From Lysobacter antibioticus (GTDB lineage Bacteria > Pseudomonadota > Gammaproteobacteria > Xanthomonadales > Xanthomonadaceae), in assembly GCF_001442535.1 (NCBI RefSeq), contig NZ_CP013141.1, forward strand, positions 1,424,069 through 1,488,068: DNA of 64,000 nt. The letters run 5' to 3'. Under the pieces are notes generated by a model. That model did no database searches, was not told the DNA's origin, and saw nothing but the letters and a program-made list of their open reading frames with translations. A program made the position numbers and the translations under genes. This document shows, piece after piece, positions 16,816-26,538 of the stretch; positions within the stretch are counted from its first letter, which is position 1, and each line of letters starts with the position of its first letter.

Positions 16816-18696
16816 ATGTCCATGAAACAACGTGTCTTGACCGCTTCCATCCTGCTGGCGGTGACCGGCACTACCGCGACCGCGCTGGTCACCGCGCAGC
16901 ACTACCGCGATGCGGGCAACGCGTCGGCGCAGGCCGGCAGCAACGCCGCAAATGCATCGGCCAAGACGGCCGCCGCAGCTCACGCCAATGCGCACTCCTC
17001 GGGCTTCGCACTCGCGCCGACCGTCTCCGGCGCTACGCCCAGCGCCCAGCTCGCGAAGCATCCGGCGGTGGCACGCGCTCGCGAACAACTGCTCGCGCAG
17101 AAGCTGCACGGCACCGGCGCCCAGGCCGATCGCGAGGCGATCGATGCCGAGCAATACCTGCCGCGCGATGTCGTCGTCGAAGCCGACGGCAGCGAGCACG
17201 TGCGTTTCAATCGCGATTACCAGGGCCTGCCGGTGATCGGCGGCGACCTGGTCACGCACATGAAAGACGGCCTGCTGACCTCGGTCAGCAAGACCATGGA
17301 CCTCAAGCTCGGCCAGGGCGGCGCCAAGGCGCCGAAGCTGTCGGTGGCGCAAGCGGTGACCGACGCCGGCGTGCATTTCGCCGGCCGCTTCATGGATAAG
17401 CCGACCTCGCGCGTGGTGTATTTCGCCCAGGACAACCAGCCGAAACTCGCGTACGAAGTGACCTTCCGCGGCCTCAACAAGGCCGAGCGTCCGGTCCACG
17501 ACATGATCTATGTCGATGCCGACAACGGCGCCTTCCTCGGCCGCGACAGCAAGATCTACAGCGCCGAAGCGGCCCAGGGCGAGGGTTTCACCATCACCCG
17601 AGGCAAGGTCGCGATCTCGACCAGCAAGGTCGGCGCCGAGGAAAGCGACGGCCGCGGCGCGGGCTATCTGCTGCGCGACGACAAGCGCGGCGGCGGCACC
17701 TTGCACAACACCGGCGGCACGGTGGTCGACCTGTATTTCGGCGGCGGCGATTTCACCGCACCGCCGATGTTCGACAAGGACAACGTCTGGGGCAATGAGC
17801 AGATGTCCAACATCGAGCGCACCGGCGTGGAAGCCCACTACGGCGTGTCGAAGACCTGGGACTACTACAAGAAGCTGTACGACCGCGTCGGTATCTTCGG
17901 CGACAGCAAGGGCGTGGAAAGCTTCGTCAACGTGACCTTCTCGATCTTCTACTTCATCGACGCCGGCGGCACCAACGCGTTCTGGGACGGCGAGGCCAAG
18001 CGCATGGTCTACGGCAACGGCGACTACGGCATCTCCAACCCGGTGGTCGCGCTCGACGTCGCCGGCCACGAAATGTCGCACGGCGTGACCCAGGCGACCT
18101 CGAACCTGGCCTATGCCGGCGACGCCGGCGGCCTCAACGAAGCCACCTCCGACATCCACGGCACCCTGGTCGAGTTCTTCGACAACAGCCCGAAGGACCC
18201 GCCGGATTACCTGATCGGCGAGAACGTCATGCTCGACGGCACGCCGCTGCGCTACATGTTCAAGCCCAGCCTCGACGTCGCCGAGGACGGCAGCGGTTCC
18301 TTCGATTGCTACCCGGCCGGCGGCTTCACCGACGAAGACCCGCACTACACCTCCGGTGTCGGCAACCACTTCTTCTATCTGCTCGCCGAAGGGCAGAAGG
18401 TGCCGAAGTCGCATCGCAAGACCCTGTTGCCGGCCGACCTGGTCTGCAACGGCGCGACCGGGCTCAAGGGCATCACCCCGAACACCGCCGGGCAGATCTG
18501 GTACCGCGCCAACACCTTGTACCTGACCTCGCAGTCGTCCTATCCGCAGGCGCGCGAAGCGACCCAGACCGCGGCCCAGGACCTGGTCGACAAGGGCCTG
18601 CTGAAGGCCAGCGTGGTGAAGTCGGTGGCCTGCGCCTGGGAAGCGGTCAACGTCTCGCTGCCGGAAGGTTCGACCGGTCTGCGCTGCAAGAGCTGA
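16816..18696 (+). CDS. Secreted M4-family (thermolysin-type) metalloprotease precursor
   Basis: A 626-residue zinc endopeptidase. A signal peptide covers about 1-27 (LTASILLAVTGTTATALV). An inhibitory FTP/PepSY propeptide extends to about 250. The catalytic domain has HEMSH (His418, Glu419, His422), the third zinc ligand Glu442 in NEATSD, and the transition-state His in SGVGNHFFYLL. The C-terminal M4 helical domain is complete. GGAGA six bases before the ATG supports this start. It is probably exported and matured outside the cell, as expected of a predatory or saprophytic Lysobacter-type organism. A strong terminator follows. Confidence 0.95.
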   Translation: MSMKQRVLTASILLAVTGTTATALVTAQHYRDAGNASAQAGSNAANASAKTAAAAHANAHSSGFALAPTVSGATPSAQLAKHPAVARAREQLLAQKLHGTGAQADREAIDAEQYLPRDVVVEADGSEHVRFNRDYQGLPVIGGDLVTHMKDGLLTSVSKTMDLKLGQGGAKAPKLSVAQAVTDAGVHFAGRFMDKPTSRVVYFAQDNQPKLAYEVTFRGLNKAERPVHDMIYVDADNGAFLGRDSKIYSAEAAQGEGFTITRGKVAISTSKVGAEESDGRGAGYLLRDDKRGGGTLHNTGGTVVDLYFGGGDFTAPPMFDKDNVWGNEQMSNIERTGVEAHYGVSKTWDYYKKLYDRVGIFGDSKGVESFVNVTFSIFYFIDAGGTNAFWDGEAKRMVYGNGDYGISNPVVALDVAGHEMSHGVTQATSNLAYAGDAGGLNEATSDIHGTLVEFFDNSPKDPPDYLIGENVMLDGTPLRYMFKPSLDVAEDGSGSFDCYPAGGFTDEDPHYTSGVGNHFFYLLAEGQKVPKSHRKTLLPADLVCNGATGLKGITPNTAGQIWYRANTLYLTSQSSYPQAREATQTAAQDLVDKGLLKASVVKSVACAWEAVNVSLPEGSTGLRCKS

Positions 18697-18735
18697 GCGG
18701 CCCGTGCCCTGAACTAGCCGCACCTGCCGTTGTTG

Positions 18736-18772
18736 CGGCCCCGTTGCGCACCTGCGCAGCGGGGCCGTTTTT
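18736..18772 (+). terminator. Intrinsic terminator after M4 protease gene
   Basis: CGGCCCCGTTGCGCA pairs with TGCGCAGCGGGGCCG, followed by TTTTT. A long G/C stem plus T-run 40 bases past the stop. Confidence 0.88.
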
Positions 18773-18835
18773 CATCGACTCGCCAACGATCCGCAGCCTG
18801 CGATTCGGCGGCCAATGCGGCCGGTCGTCGGTCGC

Positions 18836-19579
18836 TCAGTCGCTGCCGGGCGGCACCGCGAAGTACACGCCTTCGAGGCTGCCGTTGTGGCCGCAGTAGT
18901 CGGGACCGAGCAAGGCTTTGCCGCTCGCATCCAGCGCCTGCACGCGCAAAGCCGCGCCTTCGCGGGTCAGCTTCAGGGAACTGCGCTCGCCGCCCTCGAC
19001 CTGCACGGTCAACGCCGCGCCGGCGCTACGCCCGCTGCCGCTGGCATCGCACAACCAGCGGCCATCGAGCGGATGCGCGGCATTCGCCTCGACCTTCAAA
19101 CGGCCGGCACCGTCGTCGACCACGTCGATGCCGCCGGCGAGGTTGCGCCAGCTGCCGACCCATCCCGCCGCCGGCTGCGCACGTATCTGCGACAGAGTAC
19201 GCACGCGGTCGTCGAGCAAGGCCTTGAGCGACTGCGTCCGGTTCGCCGCGGTGGCGTTGTCGTAGGCCGCATCGCGAATGCCGATGAACCAGCGCTGGTC
19301 CTCGCGCAGTCCGCTCGCGGCCTGGGCATCGAGCGACTTGCGCAGGCGCTCGTAAGCGCGGCCGACCGCGGCGTCGGCGCGTGCCAGGCCGTCGTTTCCG
19401 CAGATCGCTTTCTCGACCGCGCTGGCGGCCTTGGCGCAATCGAAAGAGGGCTTCGCCGAAGCGGGCGGGGCGGCGAACGCCGATGCCGAAGCCATGAGCG
19501 TTACGGCGAGCAATGCGGAAGAGGCGAGGGCGGGTGGCGTCACGGCGGCGGGGTCCTGGGCTGCGCTGAAGAGGGGCAT
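18836..19579 (-). CDS. LprI-like (DUF1311) periplasmic protein
   Basis: About 247 residues. A hydrophobic signal (SSALLAVTLMASASAFA) is followed by a Cys-containing domain: SFDCAKAASAVEKAICGNDG, then LDAQAASGLREDQRWFIGIRD. This is the hallmark pattern of lysozyme-inhibitor LprI-type N-terminal domains. The C-terminal half is strand-rich with a last Cys in DYCGHNGSLEG. Two starts are possible: ATG at 19579, or GTG at 19543, which places the signal peptide right at the N-terminus and is attractive. The function may be inhibition of lysozyme or another exported enzyme; unproven. Confidence 0.75.
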   Translation of the reverse strand: MPLFSAAQDPAAVTPPALASSALLAVTLMASASAFAAPPASAKPSFDCAKAASAVEKAICGNDGLARADAAVGRAYERLRKSLDAQAASGLREDQRWFIGIRDAAYDNATAANRTQSLKALLDDRVRTLSQIRAQPAAGWVGSWRNLAGGIDVVDDGAGRLKVEANAAHPLDGRWLCDASGSGRSAGAALTVQVEGGERSSLKLTREGAALRVQALDASGKALLGPDYCGHNGSLEGVYFAVPPGSD

Positions 19580-19730
19580 TGGGGGATCGACGACGGCATC
19601 GGCGCGGGCCTCGCGCATGCCGTCGACCTTTCCGGACACACCTTGCTCGCGAACGCCGTCGTTTTCCAGCGGCTGCATCGGACTGCGCGCTGTGCGATGG
19701 CGTCAGCGACGGCGTAGCGTCGGTTCTCGG

Positions 19731-20633
19731 TCATGCGATCGGTTGGTGCACGAACAGATGTTCGTCGATGAAGTCCAGGAACACCCGTAGCTTCGGCGAG
19801 ATATGCCGGTGCGCCGGCCACAGCGCCCAAAACTGCCCGCGCTGGGTCTCGAAGCCGGGCAGCACGCGCCGCAACTGTCCGCAGGCGAGCCGGTCGCGGA
19901 CCAGGAAATCCACGGTGTAGACGATGCCCAGCCCGTGCACCGCGGCCAGCACCGCCGCTTCGCTGTTGTTGCAGATCAACGCCGGCGGCAGGTGCGGCGG
20001 CGCTTCGCCGGGCTCGAGCCGCAGCGACCACTCCTGCACCTTGCCGCTGTTGGCGAAGCGGAAATGGATGCAGTCGTGCGCTTCCAGGTCGGACGGCAGG
20101 CGCGGTTCGCCGCGCCGCGCGAGGTAGTCGGGCGAGGCGCACAGCATGAAGCAGAACGGGCCGAGCCGGCGCGCGCGCAGCCGCGAGTCGGGCATGTCGC
20201 CGCTGCGGATCACCACGTCGAAACCGCCGTCGATCACGTCGACCAGCTGATCGTCGAAATCCAGTTCCAGCTCGACCTCGGGATAACGTGCGCGGAACTC
20301 GCCGAGCACCGGCACCAGAAAGCGATAGCCCGCGGTCGGCAGGCCCACCCGCAAGCGTCCGCGCGGCGCTTGCATCGCATGGGTCAACATCGCTTCGGCT
20401 TCGTCGAGTTCGTCGAGCAAGGGCCGGCAACGCTCGTAGAACATGCGGCCCTCTTCGGTCAGGCGCACGTTGCGGGTGTTGCGCTGGAGCAGGCGCACGC
20501 CGAGCTGCTGTTCGAGCTTGGCCACGCTCTTGCCGACCGCCGACGCGGACACTCCGATGTGACGCCCGGCGGCGACGAAGCTGCGGGTCTCGGCGGTGCG
20601 GACGAAGGCGAGCAGGCTGCCGAGCTTGTCCAT
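19731..20633 (-). CDS. LysR-family transcriptional regulator
   Basis: A 300-residue regulator. The winged helix at the N-terminus reads MDKLGSLLAFVRTAETRSFV...HIGVSASAVGKSVAKLEQQL. The effector domain follows (GRLRVGLPTAGYRFLVPVLG). It is divergent from the MFS transporter gene with 116 bases between starts, the usual layout for a LysR protein controlling its neighbour. The ATG giving MDKLGS matches family length; an in-frame ATG 39 bases upstream is less likely. Ligand unknown. Confidence 0.95.
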   Translation of the reverse strand: MDKLGSLLAFVRTAETRSFVAAGRHIGVSASAVGKSVAKLEQQLGVRLLQRNTRNVRLTEEGRMFYERCRPLLDELDEAEAMLTHAMQAPRGRLRVGLPTAGYRFLVPVLGEFRARYPEVELELDFDDQLVDVIDGGFDVVIRSGDMPDSRLRARRLGPFCFMLCASPDYLARRGEPRLPSDLEAHDCIHFRFANSGKVQEWSLRLEPGEAPPHLPPALICNNSEAAVLAAVHGLGIVYTVDFLVRDRLACGQLRRVLPGFETQRGQFWALWPAHRHISPKLRVFLDFIDEHLFVHQPIA

Positions 20634-20749
20634 CGGGGTTCCGGTTGGCGCAATTGCGGACAATTGTTCCATAAAGCGCGGATCAGACCGATGTTTTTCT
20701 TCGATTGCGGCGCTTCTACCCTGGCGGCCTGCCCCTCGCGCGAATCGCC

Positions 20750-22348
20750 ATGCCCCCTTCCGACCCCACGGCCGACGCCTCCGGCCGCCTCGACCGTTTC
20801 CTGATCCTCGGCGCCGTGTGCCTGGCCGGGCTGGTGTTGCCGCTGAGTTTCACCGGCCCGCCGGTGGCGATTCCGGCCATCGCCGCCGAACTCGGCGGCA
20901 GCCCGGTCGCGCTGAACTGGATGACCAACGCCTTCATGCTCGCCTTCGGCAGTTGCCTGATGGCGGCCGGCACGCTCGCCGACACCTATGGACGCAAGCG
21001 CATCTTCGCCATCGGCATCGTGTCCTATGCGGTGGTGTCGCTGCTGTTGGCGCTGGCGCCGAACCTGACGACGCTCAATGCCCTGCGCATCGTCCAGGGC
21101 ATCGCCGCCGCGCTCGCCCTGGCCGGCGGCAACGCCGCGCTGTCGCAGGAGTTCCACGGCCCCGGACGCATCCGCGCCTTCAGCCTGCTGGGAACGAGTT
21201 TCGGCCTTGGCCTGGCGTTCGGGCCCAGCCTCGCCGGCTGGCTGGTGCAGGCACAGGGCTGGCGCGCGGTGTTCCTGTCGAGCCTGGTGATCGCCGCGCT
21301 GGCCACCGTGTTCGGCCTGCCGCGCATGCGCGAGTCGCGCGATCCCGCCGCGACCGGCCTGGACTGGCGCGGCAGCCTGAGTTCGACCGCGATGCTCGCG
21401 CTGTTGACGGTCGGCGTGCTGGAAGCGCCCGAACGCGGCTGGAGCGATCCCTGGGTGCTCGCCGCCTTGGCCGGCGCGGCCTTGTTGCTGGCGCTGTTCG
21501 TGCGCGTGGAGACGCGGGCGGCGCGGCCGATGCTCGACCTCAGCCTGTTCCGTCTGCCGCGTTTCGTCGGCGCGCAGTTGCTGCCGATCGGCACCGGCCT
21601 GTGCTACCTGGTGTTGATCATCGTGCTGCCGGTGCGTTTGATCGGCATCCACGGCCACAGTGCGCTCGACGCCGGCCTGCTGATGATCGCCTTGTCGGCG
21701 CCGATGCTGGTCGTGCCGATCCTGGCCGCGGTGCTGAGCCATCGCATCGCCGCCGGCGCCTTGTGCGGCGCCGGCCTGTTGCTCGCCGCCGCCGGCTTGG
21801 TCTGGCTCGGTGCGATCGCCGGCGACGCCTCGCCAGCGCAGTTGATCGCGCCGATGCTGTTGATCGGCACCGGCTCGGCGGTGCCCTGGGGCCTGATGGA
21901 CGGGCTGGCGATCAGCGTGGTGCCGAAGGAACGCGCCGGCATGGCCGCCGGCGTGTTCGGCGCCAGCCGCGTGTCCGGCGAAGGCCTCGCCATCGCGGTC
22001 GCCGCCGCGGCCCTGGCCAGCCTGCTCAAGCTGCGTCTGCACGACCTGGGCGCGCTCGACGGCCACGCCCTCGCCGAGGCAGCGCAACGCCTGGCCACCG
22101 GCGACGCCGCGCGCGCGCAGGCACTGTTGCCCGCGCTCGACCCCGCCGTGCTGCTGCGCAGTTACGACGAGGCTTTCGCCTGGCTGATGTACGGTCTGGC
22201 CGGCGTCACCGCGGCGATCGCCTGGCTCGCCTATGTACTGCTCGGCAACGCCTCGGCGCACGAGCCGGCGGCCATGCCGGATCGGGTCGGCGAGGACATC
22301 GAGGAAGACATCGGTGCAGCGGCGGCAGCGCGCGAAGCCGCGTGCTGA
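20750..22348 (+). CDS. MFS drug exporter, DHA2 (14-TM) type
   Basis: A 532-residue inner-membrane transporter. The first helices read FLILGAVCLAGLVLPLSFTG and carry the DHA2-type pattern. The A-loop GTLADTYGRKRIF between helices 2 and 3 is the MFS signature. About 14 hydrophobic segments are expected from the length and spacing, as in EmrB/QacA exporters. Probably under control of the divergent LysR gene. Substrate unknown. Confidence 0.92.
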   Translation: MPPSDPTADASGRLDRFLILGAVCLAGLVLPLSFTGPPVAIPAIAAELGGSPVALNWMTNAFMLAFGSCLMAAGTLADTYGRKRIFAIGIVSYAVVSLLLALAPNLTTLNALRIVQGIAAALALAGGNAALSQEFHGPGRIRAFSLLGTSFGLGLAFGPSLAGWLVQAQGWRAVFLSSLVIAALATVFGLPRMRESRDPAATGLDWRGSLSSTAMLALLTVGVLEAPERGWSDPWVLAALAGAALLLALFVRVETRAARPMLDLSLFRLPRFVGAQLLPIGTGLCYLVLIIVLPVRLIGIHGHSALDAGLLMIALSAPMLVVPILAAVLSHRIAAGALCGAGLLLAAAGLVWLGAIAGDASPAQLIAPMLLIGTGSAVPWGLMDGLAISVVPKERAGMAAGVFGASRVSGEGLAIAVAAAALASLLKLRLHDLGALDGHALAEAAQRLATGDAARAQALLPALDPAVLLRSYDEAFAWLMYGLAGVTAAIAWLAYVLLGNASAHEPAAMPDRVGEDIEEDIGAAAAAREAAC

Positions 22349-22385
22349 GTGCGACCGTGCCGGGGTACCCGCCGTCGATGCCGGC

Positions 22386-23489
22386 TCAGAACAATTCCAA
22401 CTGCGGGGTGGGCTTGCGCGGGGCGACGAACTGGCTGGTGTCCAAGGCCGGCAACCGCCCGTAGCCGTGCTTGCGCCAGGCCTTCTGGAAACGCTGCCCG
22501 ATCAGCTGCGCGAACGGACCTTCGCCGCGCATGCGCTTGCCGAAGGCGCTGTCGTAGTCCTTGCCGCCGCGCATCTGCTGGATCAGGCTCATCACGTGCG
22601 CGGCGCGATCGGGGTAGTGCAGTTGCAGCCAGTCGCGCCAGACCTGCTTGAGCTCGTGCGGCAGGCGCAGCAGCACGTAACCGGCGGCGCGCGCACCGGC
22701 CTCGTGCGCGGCGGCGAGGATCTGTTCGAGCTCGCCGTCGTTGATCATCGGGATGGTCGGCGCGACCAGCACACCGACCGGCACGCCGGCTTCGGCGAGG
22801 GTGCGCATGGCCTTCAGCCGCGAATGCGGCGCCGAGGCGCGCGGCTCCATCTTCGCCGAGAGCTGGTTGTCCAAGGTGGTGACCGAGAAATACACCGACA
22901 CCAGGCGCCGCCGCGCCATCGAGGCCAGCACTTCGACGTCGCGCACGATCGAGGCGTTCTTGGTGATTATGCTGAAGGGATGCGAGCAGGCGTCGAGCAC
23001 GTCCATGACCCCGCGGGTAATGCGGTAACGGCGCTCGATCGGCTGGTAGGCATCGGTGTTGATGCCGAGCGCGATCGGCGCGCACTGGTAGCCGGGGCGG
23101 GCGAGTTCGTTCTGCAGGCGTTCGGCGGCGTTGACCTTGGCGAACAGCCGGGTCTCGAAATCCAGACCCGGCGACAGTTCCAGGTAGGCATGCGAGGGCC
23201 GCGCGAAGCAGTACACGCAACCGTGTTCGCAGCCGCGATAGGGATTGACCGACTGGCTGAAGCCGATGTCGGGCGAATCGTTGCGGGTGATGATGCTGCG
23301 CGCGGTTTCCTCGCGCACTTGGGTGTCCGGGCGCGAGCTCGCATCGGCGTCTGCGTAGACCGAACCCCAACCGTCGTCCTCGCCCTGGACGGTGGTGACG
23401 GCGTAGCGCCCGGCGACGTACGACGCCGCGCCGCGCCCCTTGAAAGCGGTGGGCTGGATCGAGAGTTGGGCTTTGCGCGCAGCGTCCAT
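22386..23489 (-). CDS. PA0069-family radical SAM protein
   Basis: A 367-residue SplB-related radical SAM protein. The 4Fe-4S ligands are Cys87, Cys91 and Cys94 in RGCEHGCVYCFARPSH, the CxxxCxxC motif. SIITKNASIVRDVEVL and VAPTIPMINDGELEQILAAA belong to the TIM-barrel core. The C-terminus has AFGKRMRGEGPFAQLI. Members of this group are widespread, but the reaction is undefined as far as I know. It is convergent with the MFS gene, with 37 bases between stops. Confidence 0.93.
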   Translation of the reverse strand: MDAARKAQLSIQPTAFKGRGAASYVAGRYAVTTVQGEDDGWGSVYADADASSRPDTQVREETARSIITRNDSPDIGFSQSVNPYRGCEHGCVYCFARPSHAYLELSPGLDFETRLFAKVNAAERLQNELARPGYQCAPIALGINTDAYQPIERRYRITRGVMDVLDACSHPFSIITKNASIVRDVEVLASMARRRLVSVYFSVTTLDNQLSAKMEPRASAPHSRLKAMRTLAEAGVPVGVLVAPTIPMINDGELEQILAAAHEAGARAAGYVLLRLPHELKQVWRDWLQLHYPDRAAHVMSLIQQMRGGKDYDSAFGKRMRGEGPFAQLIGQRFQKAWRKHGYGRLPALDTSQFVAPRKPTPQLELF

Positions 23490-23649
23490 CCGCGCAGCCT
23501 ACGCCGGCGCCGTCGCAGGTTTCGCGACGCGACTGGATCGCTAGGTTGCATCGCTCGGTTGCGCCGGCGTATTGCCGGCAAGCTGAATGCGGCGAGGCAG
23601 GCATGCCCGCGGCATCGCTTGCCGCGGGTCGTGTATTCCCTGCCGGGAA

Positions 23650-24390
23650 TTACTCGATCGCGAAGCTGGCGCTGACCGAGGCGCTGACGCTGATCTGGCC
23701 GACCGACAGGGTTTCGCCGTCGGCCGCTTCGCCGCCGCCGCTATTCTGCATGACGTTCTGCACCATCTGGCCGCCGCTCATGCCATTGCCCCAACGGCTG
23801 CCGCTGCGCCACCAGCCGCCGGAGTACGACTCCGACACGTTCAGCACCGGGCCGCGCCGCACGCCCAGGTCGGCGACCAGCGCGTCGGCTTTCTCCTTGG
23901 CCGCCTGCACAGCCAGCGCCCGCGCCGCATCGCGGTGCTTGCGCAATTGCGAAGTACGGAATTCGATGCCGTGGATGTACTGCACGCCGCTGCCCAGCAG
24001 CCCCGTCAACACGTTCTCGAGGTCGCCGATGCGGCTCAGCTTGATGCCGATGCTCTTGCGCACGATGTAGATCTGCGGCTTGGTGAACGAATAGTCGGTG
24101 TGGTAGGTCGGTTCGATACTGATGAAATCGGTCTGCACGTCCTTGTCCGGCACGCCGCTGCGCTTGAGGAAGGCCAGCGCCTTGGCGACGTTCTCGTCGT
24201 TGCTGCGCTTGGCCTGGTCGAGCTGGGCATGGCGCGATTCGACGCCGACGTCGAGCAGGATCAAGTCCGGCACGACCTTGATCTCAGCCGAACCCGACAC
24301 GTGGATGCTGCGTGGTTCGGCCTGGGCGGCGAACACCGGCGAAGGGGGCAGGGCGAGCAAGGCGGCGGCGATGAGGAACCGGTGAATCAT
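23650..24390 (-). CDS. SIMPL-domain (DUF541) exported protein
   Basis: A 246-residue protein. A signal peptide (MIHRFLIAAALLALPPSPVFA) is cleaved near residue 22. The SIMPL domain follows: SIHVSGSAEIKVVPDLILLD, EPTYHTDY and the helix AARALAVQAAKEKADALVADL. A Gly/Trp/Ser-rich stretch near 190-225 precedes a final strand (VGQISVSASVSASFAI). Related proteins are periplasmic or outer-membrane associated and linked to oxidative stress or envelope functions; precise role unknown. Confidence 0.88.
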   Translation of the reverse strand: MIHRFLIAAALLALPPSPVFAAQAEPRSIHVSGSAEIKVVPDLILLDVGVESRHAQLDQAKRSNDENVAKALAFLKRSGVPDKDVQTDFISIEPTYHTDYSFTKPQIYIVRKSIGIKLSRIGDLENVLTGLLGSGVQYIHGIEFRTSQLRKHRDAARALAVQAAKEKADALVADLGVRRGPVLNVSESYSGGWWRSGSRWGNGMSGGQMVQNVMQNSGGGEAADGETLSVGQISVSASVSASFAIE

Positions 24391-24567
24391 GGGAATCCTT
24401 CCTGTGGTTCGGGCGGGCGATGCCGCATCCTACGTCGCCGGATCGCGGCCGGTCTTTGCCGGCATCGGCAGTCGCCGCCGCGATGCGTACGGCGTCCGGG
24501 CTATGCCGGCCCGGGCCGGCGGGCTAGCCTAGGCCCGCGCGGCCGTGCCGGCGGCGCCGCTGCATCG

Positions 24568-26019
24568 ATGGAGTTCCGACACGTGCTGGATCTGTTGCCC
24601 GACCTTTGGCGAGACCTGCTCGCCATTCCCCACCTCGGCCTGTATCTGACGATCGGCTGGGCGGTGTATCTGCTCGGGCTGGGCTTCTGGATCGTGCTGC
24701 AGAAGCGCGAGCCGGTGGCGACGATCAGCTGGCTGATCAGCCTGGCGGCGCTGCCCTACATCGGCTTCCTGATCTATTACTTCTTCGGCCCGCTGCGCAT
24801 CCACCGCCAGCGCCTGCGCCGGGTGCGCGCCCGCGCCTCGCTGCCGGCGCCGCCGGCGGGCCTGACGCCGTCGCCGGAAGCGATCGAACTGGCCAAGCTC
24901 GGCCAGGCCACCACCGGCCTGCCGCCGACCACCGCGACCGACGTGCGCCTGCTGATCGACGGCGGCGCCAAGTACACCGCCTTGCTGGCCGACATCGCCC
25001 AGGCGCGCGAGCACATCCACCTGGAGTACTACATCTATCTGCCCGATCGCACCGGCACCGCCCTGCGCGACGCCCTGATCGAGCGCGCCCGGGCCGGGGT
25101 CAAGGTGCGGCTGCTGATGGATGCGGTCGGCTCCGGCCAGACCTCGCGGCGTTTCATCAAGCCCTTGCTCGAGGCCGGTGCCGAAGTGGCCTGGTTCCAT
25201 CCGATGAAGCTGCGCTGGTTCTGGCGCCGGCCGTGGCTGAACCTGCGTACCCACCGCAAGATCGTCGTCATCGACGGCCGTGTCGGTTACACCGGCGGCA
25301 TCAACATCACCGACGAGGAAGACGAGCGGCTGCGCGAGGACGCCTACCGCGACCTGCATCTGCGCCTGGAAGGCGACGTGGTGCGCGAGCTCGAACTGGT
25401 CTTCACCGAGGACTGGTGCTACGCCACCGGCCAGCCGCCGCTGAAGATGCAACATCCGCCGCCGCAACCCGGGCGCGTGGCCTCGCAGGTCGTCAGTTCC
25501 GGGCCGGATTCGCCCTGGGAAGCCATCCACCGCGTGCACGTCGGCGCAATCCACGCCGCACAACGCCGGGTCTGGCTGGTCACGCCCTATTTCGTGCCCA
25601 GCGAGGCCGCGCGCATGGCCCTGACCTCGGCCGCGCTGGGCGGGCTCGACGTGCGCCTGCTGGTGCCCAAGCTCAGCGACAGCCGCCTGGTGACGTACGC
25701 GGCGCGTTCCTACTTCGACGAGTTGCTCGATGCCGGGGTGAAGATCCACGAGTACGGCCCGCGCATGCTGCACAGCAAGGCGCTGCTGTGCGACGACAAG
25801 ATGGCGATCATCGGCAGCGCCAATTTCGATCACCGCAGCTTTCGCCTCAACTTTGAGATCTCGGTGATGTTCTACAACGAGCAGCTCGCCGGCGAGCTGG
25901 CGGCCCTTATTCAGGAAGAGTGCTCGCGAGCGCCGCGGGTACGCCCGGACCGGGAACGTTCGCTGTGGCGCGCGCGCCTGCCCGAGGCCCTGGCGCGGCT
26001 GGTCTCGCCGTTGCTCTAG
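24568..26019 (+). CDS. cls: Cardiolipin synthase
   Basis: A 483-residue phospholipase D superfamily enzyme that condenses phosphatidylglycerol to cardiolipin at the inner membrane. Two N-terminal membrane segments (about 24-43 and 53-74) precede two HKD motifs: His229-Lys231-Asp236 in RTHRKIVVID and His402-Lys404-Asp409 in LHSKALLCDD. GSANFDHRSF follows the second. Length matches ClsA. The start is the ATG at 24568 just before the first membrane segment; the frame is open far upstream over the SIMPL gene, which is an antisense shadow. Confidence 0.94.
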   Translation: MEFRHVLDLLPDLWRDLLAIPHLGLYLTIGWAVYLLGLGFWIVLQKREPVATISWLISLAALPYIGFLIYYFFGPLRIHRQRLRRVRARASLPAPPAGLTPSPEAIELAKLGQATTGLPPTTATDVRLLIDGGAKYTALLADIAQAREHIHLEYYIYLPDRTGTALRDALIERARAGVKVRLLMDAVGSGQTSRRFIKPLLEAGAEVAWFHPMKLRWFWRRPWLNLRTHRKIVVIDGRVGYTGGINITDEEDERLREDAYRDLHLRLEGDVVRELELVFTEDWCYATGQPPLKMQHPPPQPGRVASQVVSSGPDSPWEAIHRVHVGAIHAAQRRVWLVTPYFVPSEAARMALTSAALGGLDVRLLVPKLSDSRLVTYAARSYFDELLDAGVKIHEYGPRMLHSKALLCDDKMAIIGSANFDHRSFRLNFEISVMFYNEQLAGELAALIQEECSRAPRVRPDRERSLWRARLPEALARLVSPLL

Positions 26020-26162
26020 CGGTTTGTGCCGCTGGTCGCATCCGCCGGCGGCTCCAGCTGCCGCCGCCGCGGGTGCGCGCTACACTCGGCCTGGACCCGG
26101 TCGGAGCCGTCCGTACCGGCCCGGTACCGCCATCGGGATTTTTCGTCAGGGAGCACGCCGCA

Positions 26163-26426
26163 ATGCCTTGGGTTTACCTGCTACTGGCCGCCGCCGCCTT
26201 CGTGCTGGCGTTGAAAACCACCTCGCCGGGGATCCTGGCGGTCAGCCTGTTGGCCGCACTCGGCCTGATGATCGCCGGCGTCATGAGTCTGCTCGCGCGA
26301 CGCCTGGACAACACCAGCCGCGATGTGTCCTCGATCGTCGATCCGATGGAACTGCGCCGCCTGCGCGAGCAGGCCGAAGCGCGCAAGCTCGCCGCTTCGT
26401 CGCAGTCGGAATCCTCGCCGAACTGA
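26163..26426 (+). CDS. Small two-helix membrane protein
   Basis: An 87-residue protein. Two hydrophobic segments cover about 3-17 ([15 protein letters not shown]) and 24-45 ([20 protein letters not shown]). A charged cytoplasmic tail follows ([17 protein letters not shown]). It lies 143 bases after cls and 112 before pdxJ on the same strand. The family is not recognised; similar small proteins occur in Xanthomonadaceae. Confidence 0.7.
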   Translation: MPWVYLLLAAAAFVLALKTTSPGILAVSLLAALGLMIAGVMSLLARRLDNTSRDVSSIVDPMELRRLREQAEARKLAASSQSESSPN

Positions 26427-26538
26427 AGCCTCTCCGCCGCGAGTCCGGCCGCGCCGGACCGGGCGCAATCCGGCGGCATCGCCTGGCCAAGCACCCGACC
26501 ACTCGCCGTGCCTGACGCGGCGCGCTACGCTTCGCGTC

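Noticed and set aside
16786..18723. Long antisense frame across the M4 protease
   Set aside because: Mirror of the protease coding bias; no motif or ribosome binding site.
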